NCBI GenBank assembly: GCA_964650975.1
Contig: CAZYWA010000114.1
Coordinates: 1-17,558, forward strand
Direction of reading: 5' to 3'
Length of the DNA: 17,558 nucleotides
Source: CAZYWA01 sp964650975 [NCBI: uncultured bacterium]
Lineage (GTDB): Bacteria; JADJOY01
Shown here: positions 1 through 6,403 of the stretch, piece after piece
Position numbering within the stretch: position 1 is the stretch's first letter
How the letters are laid out: each line of letters begins with the position of its first letter
Notes under the pieces: model-generated
Databases searched by the model: none
The model's input: only the letters and a program-made list of their open reading frames with translations
Told to the model about the DNA's origin: nothing
Position numbers and translations under genes: made by a program

Positions 1-1
1 C

Positions 2-184
2 GCGGCGCTCGGCGTCGGCATCGTGTATCTCGTGTCCGCGGCCGCGGGCTGGGTCGTCGTGGTCGCGTACAGCCGCATCCCGATCTGGATGAGCCTCGCG
101 CTCCTCGTGTCGGTGGCCGCGGGCCTGTATCCGTCGATCAAGGCCGCGCGCCTGGAGCCGCTCGAAACCCTGCGCCTCGGCTGA
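2..184 (+). CDS. ABC transporter permease, FtsX/MacB type (C-terminal fragment)
   Basis: The frame is open from the left edge and ends in TGA at 182-184, giving about 60 residues. A hydrophobic stretch (SLALLVSVAAGLYP) is followed by the ending PSIKAARLEPLETLRLG. This closely matches the extreme C-terminus of MacB/FtsX/LolC-type permeases, where the last transmembrane helix is followed by a short cytoplasmic tail of the form YPA.RAARLDPVEALR. Such permeases work with an ATPase subunit in lipoprotein release, macrolide or peptide export, or cell-division signalling. The fragment is too short to choose among these. The family call rests on that tail alone. It shares a strand with the Ig-like fragment that begins 54 bp downstream. 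Confidence 0.8.
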   Translation, partial: AALGVGIVYLVSAAAGWVVVVAYSRIPIWMSLALLVSVAAGLYPSIKAARLEPLETLRLG

Positions 185-238
185 GGCCGCGCGCCCGCGA
201 TTGCCGCGTCCGCGCGTGTCGGCGCGACTACCGTCCGC

Positions 239-502
239 GTGGTGTCTCGTGGGGAATCGAACCGGCGGCGGATAGTCGGCGCGTGCGCGCTCGTCGCCGC
301 GGTACTCGTCACCCCGCTCGCGCACTTCTCCGCGAGCTCGGCCGCGGGATCGACACCGCAGACGATCACCTTCGGCCCGCTCGCCGATCGCACCCTGGTG
401 CAGGCCGCGCTCGTCGTCAGCGCGTCGTCGACCTCGGGCCTGACGGTCACCTTCTCGACGACGACACCGTCGATCTGCTCGTCGACCGGAACGAACGGCA
501 CG
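239..502 (+). pseudogene. Secreted Ig-like repeat protein, 5' part only (truncated near 502)
   Basis: GTG at 239 opens a frame with a clear signal peptide (basic SNRRR, then a hydrophobic stretch ending near ASSAAG). This runs into PQTITFGPLADRTL, SASSTSGLTVTFSTTTPSIC and SSTGTNGT, the pattern of bacterial Ig-like repeats of the type QTITFxxLxDRTL...SGLPVTFSSxTPSVC that occur in tandem in large surface proteins. After about residue 88 the resemblance stops. The frame stays open to a stop at 905-907, but that stretch is antisense to the ceramidase-like gene and has no protein-like character. The gene therefore appears cut after its first Ig-like unit. A second GTG at 242 could also serve as start. 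The truncation may be biological or an assembly join. Confidence 0.6.
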
Positions 503-1692
503 GAGATCTCGCCCGGCACGGTGACCACGCGCGCCGGGCCGATGTCCACACGGTGCACCTCGGCGCGGAAGCGATCGCCCTTGATCGGCCGGTCGGCGAG
601 ATCCACGATCCCCACCGACGTCACGAACTTGAAGATCCGGTTCTCGTTCTTGAGCCAGAGCTCGCGCTGCTCGTGCACCAGCGGCACGTCCTTGGGCCCG
701 ACGGGCGCCGAGCCCGACGCCAGCGACTCCTCCGCGATCCGCGCCAGCGTCTCGCCGGTCTGGTCCGCGAACGCCAGCCGCTTCGCGAAGTCCTCGTACT
801 CGTCGCGCTTGTCCCAGCGATTCGGCACCGGAATGATCATGCCGCCGATGGCACCGGGGATGAAGATCGGCACCGAATCCGGATTGCGTTTCTCGCTCGC
901 GCGATAGAGGCGCCCCGGGAAATCGGCCGAGAGCTTGCGGTTCTCCTCGAACAGCGACTCGGCGTGGCAGTCGTAGTTGATGAGCGTCGCGATGCGCTTG
1001 CCGTCGAGCGTCTCCGCGGCCATCACCGTCATCTCGTTGTCCTTGCGCGTGGGATCGTCCGGGAACCACAGGTTCGCGGAGATGCCCTCGGGCACGTTGC
1101 CGGTGCCGAAGCGCAGCCGCGCGGGCTGCGCCGACGCCACCGCGCGCGTGATGGCGTCCGCCACCTGACCGCGCATCCAGGTCATGTATTCGGGGTCTTT
1201 TCCCGAGGAAAACGGCAGCAGCAGACCGAAACCCCAGTAGCCCATGGTGTCCGGGCCTTCGTGGTTGTGGGTCGAGCCCACGATCACGCGGTCGGGATGC
1301 TCGCGCGTCACCAGCGAGCGGATGCCGCGCACCTCGTCGTTCAAGAGCCCGACGAAGTCGAGCCACGCGAACACCACCCACTCCTTCCCGTTGTCGAGGT
1401 AGAGCACCCGGCCGGTGATCGGATCGAGGACGCCCGTCGAGGTGCGATTCGGCGCGAAACCCGCGATGTAGACGTCGCCCTTCTCGGCCTTCTCGTAGGG
1501 CGTGATGTCGACGGTGGCGGCGCCCACGAGCAGCTCACCGTCGGGCCGCGCCGCGATCTTGTCGAGCGCCAGCTTCTCGGTGCCGGCCGTCGCCGCCCGC
1601 GACACCGACTCCGGCGAGGGCGCTTTCTTCGAGCAGCCGAACACGGTGAGGAGCAAGATGGCGCCCAGCCGCAGTAATCGCGTTGCATTCAT
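502..1692 (-). CDS. Neutral/alkaline ceramidase-like lipoprotein, C-terminus missing
   Basis: The ATG at 1692 is preceded by GGAGG (1699-1703 on the plus strand) at 6 nt spacing. The N-terminus is a lipoprotein signal with lipobox LTVFGC (Cys20). Homology-like sequence runs for 397 residues: GAATVDITP (57-65), THNHEGPDT (141-149), NYDCHAESL (239-247), LSADFPG (254-260) and RVVTVPGEIS (388-397). These correspond to the metal-site and core motifs of the neutral/alkaline ceramidase-like N-terminal domain, which hydrolyses amide bonds of ceramide-like lipids. The true substrate here is unknown. The family normally continues PGEIS-P-E-L plus roughly 50-100 more residues; here it changes abruptly at about 502. 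The same frame has no stop down to position 1, but that extension is antisense to two plus-strand genes and looks non-coding. Confidence 0.75.
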
Positions 1693-1723
1693 GAAGAGCC
1701 TCCGGTTGCGGAACTCGCGCACC

Positions 1724-1753
1724 TTGATAGGGAATGAACGGCCACCCGGTCAA
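1724..1753 (-). promoter_or_regulatory. Candidate sigma-70-like promoter of the ceramidase-like gene
   Basis: Read on the minus strand, TTGACC (1753-1748) and TATCAA (1729-1724) are separated by 18 bp. They match the -35 and -10 consensus at 5/6 and 4/6 positions. Transcription would begin around 1717, leaving a leader of about 25 nt that contains the GGAGG ribosome-binding site. This is inferred from consensus matching only. The promoter of the divergent dehydrogenase gene could not be picked out with confidence. Confidence 0.45.
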
Positions 1754-1852
1754 GCTCGGCGGGCTGCGGTCCCTCCGTTGTGCAGCCGGCGCGTGCTCGG
1801 CTAACGTCCGCCGGGCCTTTGCGAAGGAGCGGCGAATGGCACGGGGTGAACC

Positions 1853-2680
1853 ATGAGCACGGCGAGCTTCGCAGGCAAAGTGGTACTGATCACCGGCGGC
1901 GCCTCGGGCATCGGGCGAGCGGTGGGCGAGCGGCTCGCGTCGCTCGGCGCGCGGGTTTTTCTGGCCGACAAGAACGCGGCGGGCGCCGACCAGACCGCCG
2001 CTGCGATCCGCGCCCGCGGCGGAGAGGCCAACGGCCTGGCGCTCGACGTCACCGATGCCGACGCTTACCGCCGCGTGGTCGACGAGCTGGTCGAGCGCGA
2101 GAAGCGCATCGACTACTTCTTCAACAACGCCGGCATCGCCATCGGCGGCGAGATCCGCGATCTCACGCTCGACGTGTGGCGCAAGGTGATCGACGTCAAC
2201 CTGTGGGGCGTGATCCACGGCGTCACCGCCGTCTACCCACACATGCTGCGGCAGCGTTCGGGTCACATCGTGAACACCGCGTCGATGGCGGGGCTCGTCC
2301 CGTTTCCGGGCGGCGCCGTCTACGGCGTGACGAAATTCGGCGTGGTGGCGCTTTCCACCGCACTGCGGGCCGAAGGCCACGCGCTCGGCGTGAAGGTGAG
2401 CGTCGTTTGCCCCGGCTTCATCGAGACGCCGATCTACCAGGCCGCGATCTACGTGAACGTCGATCGCGAGAAGATGATCCAGGCGATTCCGGTGAAGCCG
2501 ATCCCCGTGGAGCGGTGCGCGCGGGTGATCGTGGACGGCGTCGCGCGCGACAAGCCGATCATCACCGTGGGAAAGAGCGCTTTCGTCGCGTGGTGGTTCT
2601 GGCGCCTGGCGCCGAGCCTCTTCCTCCAGATCGCCGGCCGCAGCCTCGGCGACTTCCGGCGCTCGCGGCTCACGGCGTAA
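1853..2680 (+). CDS. Short-chain dehydrogenase/reductase (classical SDR)
   Basis: This 275-residue protein is a complete classical SDR of the usual length. The Rossmann motif TGGASGIG is at 14-21, an acidic residue ends beta-2 (LAD, Asp39; normally an NAD(H) preference), and NNAG is at 91-94. The catalytic tetrad appears complete: Asn115 (DVNLWG), Ser144 (NTASM), Tyr157 and Lys161 (YGVTK). After the core, CPGFIETP (186-193) is followed by an aromatic, hydrophobic C-terminus (FVAWWFWRLAPSLFLQIAG) that may lie at the membrane or bind a lipid-like substrate. The reaction is reversible oxidation of an alcohol to a carbonyl; the substrate cannot be told. GGGGTGA at 1843-1849 is a modest ribosome-binding site. 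It is divergent from the ceramidase-like gene and ends 25 bp from the convergent YadA-like gene. Confidence 0.9.
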   Translation: MSTASFAGKVVLITGGASGIGRAVGERLASLGARVFLADKNAAGADQTAAAIRARGGEANGLALDVTDADAYRRVVDELVEREKRIDYFFNNAGIAIGGEIRDLTLDVWRKVIDVNLWGVIHGVTAVYPHMLRQRSGHIVNTASMAGLVPFPGGAVYGVTKFGVVALSTALRAEGHALGVKVSVVCPGFIETPIYQAAIYVNVDREKMIQAIPVKPIPVERCARVIVDGVARDKPIITVGKSAFVAWWFWRLAPSLFLQIAGRSLGDFRRSRLTA

Positions 2681-2705
2681 TCCCGCCGTCCGGGTAGTGC
2701 GACCG

Positions 2706-3635
2706 CTACTGCACCTGATTCAGCCAGCCGGCGGTCCAGTTGTTGGAGCCCGTGGCCGAGCGATGCGCTCCGCCGCTCACGGCCGCGGCCGTTCCCGACG
2801 CTGTGTTGGCGAAACCTCCGCTCACGGCCGACGAGGAGCCGGTGGCCGTGTTCGAGTCGCCGCCGACGATCGACGAATACTGGCCGTGGGCCTCGCTTCT
2901 CCGCCCACCGCTCACGGAGGCACCTTGGCCACTCGCCAGGTTGCCAACCCCGCCGCTCACCGACGAATCGTTGGAGATCGCCGCATTGCCAGTGCCTCCG
3001 CTGATCGACGAGGCAACCGCGCTCCTGCCAGGGTTCTTGGCGTCCCCGGTCGTGTTGCTTTCACCGCCACTGATCGAGGAGGTGGCGGCGAGGGCGGTAT
3101 TCGACTGTCCGCCGGTCACCGACGAGTAGCTGCCGTCCGCCCAGTTCGTCGTTCCGCCGCTCACCGACGAGTAATCGCCCTGGGCCGTGTTGTTCTGGCC
3201 GCCACTCACCGACGCGCGATTGCCGCTGGCCGTGTTCTGACCACCACCGGCAACCGATGCAAACGGACCGGAAAGGGTGTTTTGCCGGCCAGCCACGAAA
3301 CCGCCGTAAGAGGAATAGTGGTGCAGCATGCCGACCACCAGGTTGTGCGAGCCCGCTCGATCCGCCTCCGTGGTGTTCGACCGAGGCTCGTCGTAGCCGA
3401 GGATCAGGTTGCCGAGGCCATTCGTGGTCGCGGTGGAGCCGGTGCCATTGGTGACGCGCACGTTGCAGCCATCGATGAGGAGATCGTTCCCCACGATCTG
3501 CATCGTGCAATCGGCCCGGGCCGCGCTGGCCGGGACCATCGAGCACAGCGCCGCAACGAGCGCTGCGCCGAACGCGGTCTTGGCCCGACGGTTCGGTTCC
3601 AGCCTCGGAATGAAGTCACACGATCGAGTCGCCAT
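2706..3635 (-). CDS. Secreted YadA-head-like beta-roll repeat protein
   Basis: The start at 3635 gives 309 residues with a signal peptide (MATRSCDFIPRLEPNRRAKT followed by a hydrophobic stretch ending at ASAARA). Residues 43-115 form a non-repeat domain (GLGNLILGYDEPR, GSHNLVVGMLHHYSSYGGFV). From about 116 to the end there are roughly ten irregular repeats of the form S-S/A-V-S-G-G-x-x-N-T-A-S-G, as in the left-handed beta-roll heads of trimeric autotransporter adhesins. The protein ends at NNWTAGWLNQVQ with no coiled-coil stalk and no outer-membrane anchor barrel, so it is not a complete autotransporter. Release or capture by a partner is inferred. A longer in-frame extension to 4079 was rejected because it overlaps the next gene and lacks a signal peptide. 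Function is unknown; surface adhesion or matrix is the obvious guess. Confidence 0.75.
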   Translation of the reverse strand: MATRSCDFIPRLEPNRRAKTAFGAALVAALCSMVPASAARADCTMQIVGNDLLIDGCNVRVTNGTGSTATTNGLGNLILGYDEPRSNTTEADRAGSHNLVVGMLHHYSSYGGFVAGRQNTLSGPFASVAGGGQNTASGNRASVSGGQNNTAQGDYSSVSGGTTNWADGSYSSVTGGQSNTALAATSSISGGESNTTGDAKNPGRSAVASSISGGTGNAAISNDSSVSGGVGNLASGQGASVSGGRRSEAHGQYSSIVGGDSNTATGSSSAVSGGFANTASGTAAAVSGGAHRSATGSNNWTAGWLNQVQ

Positions 3636-3702
3636 GGTGTGCTCGCCCCCCGCGATTGGTGAAGGTGCCTGCCTCTGCCAGGGCGGGAGCACGAACGGTG
3701 CC

Positions 3703-3742
3703 ACGCCAGCGAAACCGCCTCCATCGGCGATTTCGCTGGCGT
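3703..3742. other. 12-bp perfect inverted repeat (hairpin) between the UrtA-like and YadA-like genes
   Basis: ACGCCAGCGAAA (3703-3714) is exactly complementary to TTTCGCTGGCGT (3731-3742), with a 16-nt apical region that can form an extra CCG/CGG pairing. It lies 79 bp past the stop of the UrtA-like gene and 68 bp before the YadA-like start, so it could terminate the former or act in the leader of the latter. On the minus strand it has no U-run after it. The TTTT at 3742-3745 is on the plus-strand side, where no gene ends nearby. Confidence 0.5.
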
Positions 3743-3778
3743 TTTGAAGGGGCCGCGCGAAGGGCGCCAGGTCGCGCC

Positions 3779-3815
3779 GCAACGTTCGTGGCCAATCCGA
3801 CGAACTTTCGTTGCG
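3779..3815 (-). promoter_or_regulatory. Inverted-repeat element A, shares an exact 13-mer with element B upstream of the CSLREA gene
   Basis: On the plus strand, GCAACG-TTCGT (3779-3789) pairs with ACGAA (3800-3804) and CGTTGC (3809-3814), with a CTTT bulge. The segment AACTTTCGTTGCG (3803-3815) recurs exactly at 17409-17421, and flanking GTGGCC is shared. Both copies lie 130-180 bp upstream of minus-strand genes for secreted repeat proteins, in the same orientation. A common regulator-binding site or promoter element is inferred. Confidence 0.4.
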
Positions 3816-3823
3816 GCCGGATA

Positions 3824-4924
3824 TCAGATCCCTTGCAAGCACTCCTTGGGATCGATGACTCCCAGGCTTTCGGCGATCTTGAAGCTCGCGCCGCTCGCCT
3901 GGCCGATGTACATGTTCATTCGAACGTGGTGCTGGCCGGGCACCATCTCGGCAGGACCGCCCGGGCCTTCCGCGATCTTGGCGTGGTCCAGCGCCTTGAT
4001 CACGTCTTCTTGATTCAGAGAGCCCGCCTCGATCACGGCCGCCTCCCAGAGCTTGAGACCTCGGTACAAGCCCGAGCACGCACCGCCGGCGGTGAATTTC
4101 TCTTTACCTGGAAAGAGATTGTCGTACTTCGCCACCAGCTTCTTGCTGAAGGGGTCGGTGACGCTCCAGTAGTAGTCGAGACAGCTGTAGAGACCCTCCA
4201 CTTGCCCGGCGGGCACCAGGTTCAGGAAGTTCTCGTCGAAGTAGGTGCAGATCAGCCGTCCACCTCGTCTCATGAAGCCCGAGTTGGAGAGCTGTTCGAG
4301 GAACGGCACGAGCCCGGGCGGAACGATCGTGTTGAATACGACCTCCGTGCCGGTGGACGTGATCTTGTCGATGGTCTTCGAGTAGTCGGTGTGATCGAGC
4401 GGGAAGTACTCCTCCCCGGCGATCGTGCCACCGCTGGCGGCGACGAGCTCGCGGACCCGCTCGTTCATGATGTGCGGCCAGATGTAGTCGGCCGACGGCA
4501 AGTAGAACTTCTTCGCTCCCTTCTTCTTCATCAGCCAGGGAATGAGCGGCTCGACCTGCTGGGCCGGCACCGGGCCGGTGGAGAAGATGAGCGGGTGGCA
4601 TTCCTGTCCCTCGTATTGCTCCGGGTAGATGTAGAGCTTCTTGCCCTTGTCGACCGCCGGACCTTTGATGGCCTGCCTGGTGGAGCTGTAGATCCCGCCG
4701 AAGATCACGTCGACCTTGTCTTCCTCCACGAGCTTGGCGGCCTTGGCCGCGGCGACGCTGTCCGTCGTGGCACCGTCCTCGAGGCAAAGATCGATCTGCC
4801 GCCCCAGGAGCCCGCCCTTCGCATTGATGTCGTCGATCACCATCTTCGCCACGTTCCCGTTGGCGATGCCCGCGAACGAGAGCGGACCGGTGATCTCCGC
4901 GATGACGCCTACCTTGATGTTCAT
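3824..4924 (-). CDS. UrtA/AmiC-type branched-chain amino acid/urea/amide-binding protein, no signal peptide
   Basis: This 366-residue protein has a type I periplasmic-binding fold. It starts directly on the first strand (MNIKVGVIAEITGPLSFAG) and continues INAKGGLLGRQIDLCLEDGA, VDVIFGGIYSSTRQAI, YPEQYEGQECHPLIF (100-114), KKFYLPSADYIWP and HTDYSKTIDKI. The YEGQEC and SADYIWP segments are typical of the urea/short-chain-amide binders UrtA and AmiC. Exported relatives carry a signal peptide; this one has none, and 46 in-frame codons upstream do not encode one. No urtBCDE transport genes are present in the window. A cytosolic ligand sensor like AmiC is therefore as likely as a transporter subunit. 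The ribosome-binding site is weak (purine-rich GAGAAA). It lies 67 bp downstream of the esterase-like gene on the same strand and may be co-transcribed. Confidence 0.85.
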   Translation of the reverse strand: MNIKVGVIAEITGPLSFAGIANGNVAKMVIDDINAKGGLLGRQIDLCLEDGATTDSVAAAKAAKLVEEDKVDVIFGGIYSSTRQAIKGPAVDKGKKLYIYPEQYEGQECHPLIFSTGPVPAQQVEPLIPWLMKKKGAKKFYLPSADYIWPHIMNERVRELVAASGGTIAGEEYFPLDHTDYSKTIDKITSTGTEVVFNTIVPPGLVPFLEQLSNSGFMRRGGRLICTYFDENFLNLVPAGQVEGLYSCLDYYWSVTDPFSKKLVAKYDNLFPGKEKFTAGGACSGLYRGLKLWEAAVIEAGSLNQEDVIKALDHAKIAEGPGGPAEMVPGQHHVRMNMYIGQASGASFKIAESLGVIDPKECLQGI

Positions 4925-4991
4925 GGCTTTCTCTTTTTCTCGGAACTGGTTGTGAAGTGAGCTTCGCGAGCGCGAAGCTGGCGCCCACTCG

Positions 4992-6224
4992 CTACTGCGT
5001 GAGGTCGTCCCAGCGGCCGCCGTCACCGAGCATGGCGCCGAACCACTCGCCGACGGAAACACCGTCGAGGGTGGTGCCGTCGAGGCTGCCGAGCTGGAGG
5101 TGGATGAGCTTGGGCAAGGCGCTCAGCGGCAGGATGACGGCGGTGAGATCGTTGCCGACGATGCCGATGGGATTGTGGAGCAACGCGGTGTGGACCGTGC
5201 CGTCGATCAGGAAGCGTCGGTAGCGGTTCGGGAACTCCTGGTGGATCCGGGTGGTCTCGCCGAGCAGCGCGGTCTTGTAGTCCTCGCCGGGGATGTCGAG
5301 GAAGATCCCGGCGATCACCCCGTCCTCGTACGAGCTGAACGATGCGATGGTGAGCTTGGGGTCGCGCTCGAGCGCCCACTCGATGAGCCGCGTGATGTGG
5401 CCGTTCCCGATGCAGTCGGTGCACGAGGGCGGCACGAAGCGCAGCGCCCCGAACTCGTCGAGCAGGGTGTGGATGAAGCTCACGTCGCCCGGCTTGCCGA
5501 TTCCCGGGCCGCTGTCTTCGTAGACCAGCAACGGCACGTCGAGCCACTTGGTGCGCACCAGCGCCGTGGCGAGGATCGTACCGTAAGCGCCGCCGCTCGA
5601 GCCGGCGAGGATCACCCGCTTCGGGTGCGGAAAGCGCTGCGCCGCGACGTCGAGCGCCGCCGACACGTTCATGAGTCCGTGCTGGATCCGGTCGTGGCTG
5701 CCGTCGGCGTTCCCCACGTGCTCGGTGGAGCCGACGAAGAGCGACCCGTCGCAGTACGGCAGGTAGACCGTCGAGGTCGCGCGCAGCGGATTGGTGGCCT
5801 TGTTCGGATCGAGGATGTCGACCTTCTCCGGAATCCCCGCCGGAGCACCCGTGGTCGCGAGACAAAACTGCGACCAGCACGCTCCGCCGCCCTGCAGAAA
5901 GATGAAGAGATCGTCCGAGCCCTCGTCGCGGATCGCGAACCGGAACGGATCGCCGGTCATGCAGACGGGTCCGCTCGCCGGATCGTAGGTGTAGGTGGTG
6001 ATCTGCGGCGTGGTCGCCACGGTCGACGACGGCGTGGCCGTGCCGAAGTACTGCGTGAGCCCGAGATCGACCGATTCCTGAAACGGGTTGGCGCCGGAGG
6101 ACGAACCTCTCGACCCGCCGCAGCCGGCCGCGACGGCGACGCCCACGGCGAGCGCGAATGCGGCAAACACACCGCTCGCATGCCGCGAACTTCGCACTCC
6201 GTGGGTCGCTCGACGCCCGATCAC
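4992..6224 (-). CDS. Pectinacetylesterase/Notum-like lipoprotein hydrolase
   Basis: This 410-residue protein has an N-terminal lipoprotein signal with lipobox AVAAGC (Cys35) and a Ser/Gly-rich linker. The pectinacetylesterase-family signatures follow: FLQGGGACWS (109-118, oxyanion-hole region), YLPYCDGSLFVGS (154-166) and the nucleophile elbow AGSSGGAYG (207-215, Ser210). Asp301 (SSYEDG) and His345 (DGTVHT) are the probable remaining triad members. Cys117, Cys121, Cys158, Cys268 and Cys271 fit the disulfides of secreted family members. It should cleave acyl esters outside the cytoplasm; the natural substrate (acetylated polysaccharide, lipidated protein or other) is open. The start is GTG at 6224, with in-frame GTG alternatives about 9 and 18 codons later that still leave a usable signal peptide. 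Confidence 0.8.
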   Translation of the reverse strand: MIGRRATHGVRSSRHASGVFAAFALAVGVAVAAGCGGSRGSSSGANPFQESVDLGLTQYFGTATPSSTVATTPQITTYTYDPASGPVCMTGDPFRFAIRDEGSDDLFIFLQGGGACWSQFCLATTGAPAGIPEKVDILDPNKATNPLRATSTVYLPYCDGSLFVGSTEHVGNADGSHDRIQHGLMNVSAALDVAAQRFPHPKRVILAGSSGGAYGTILATALVRTKWLDVPLLVYEDSGPGIGKPGDVSFIHTLLDEFGALRFVPPSCTDCIGNGHITRLIEWALERDPKLTIASFSSYEDGVIAGIFLDIPGEDYKTALLGETTRIHQEFPNRYRRFLIDGTVHTALLHNPIGIVGNDLTAVILPLSALPKLIHLQLGSLDGTTLDGVSVGEWFGAMLGDGGRWDDLTQ

Positions 6225-6245
6225 GGGCGGGACTCTACCCGCCCG
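6224..6245. other. 8-bp GC hairpin at the start codon of the esterase-like gene
   Basis: CGGGCGGG (6224-6231) and CCCGCCCG (6238-6245) are exact complements around a 6-nt loop. The stem includes the first base of the annotated GTG start and would cover the ribosome-binding region of the message. It either hinders initiation there or argues that the real start is one of the downstream GTG codons. Confidence 0.4.
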
Positions 6246-6300
6246 GCCAGGTCGCGAGAAGGCGGGGCGCGCCCCACCGGTGAGAGACGGATCGATCGCT

Positions 6301-6322
6301 GCCCACCGAGGGACCGGTGGGC
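6301..6322 (-). terminator. Hairpin downstream of the CNB-P450 fusion gene
   Basis: GCCCACCG (6301-6308) and CGGTGGGC (6315-6322) form a perfect 8-bp stem with a 6-nt loop, about 80 bp past the fusion gene's stop codon. No T-tract follows on either strand. It may be a transcription end or RNA-stabilising structure rather than a classical intrinsic terminator. The rest of 6225-6403 shows no gene. Confidence 0.35.
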
Positions 6323-6403
6323 CTCCAACCCGAGCGTTACCCCTCGGCTGGAGCGCACGGTGCCTCGCGCGCGAGGCCGAACCGAGTGTAGGTCAGGCGG
6401 CGC

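Noticed and set aside
283-1677. 464-codon plus-strand frame at the left end
   Set aside because: Codon-aligned antisense of the ceramidase-like gene; no protein-like features.
2740-3290. Regular short DNA repeats resembling a repeat array
   Set aside because: They are in-frame, irregular codon-level repeats encoding the YadA-like protein units, with no constant repeat/unique spacer structure, so not a CRISPR array.
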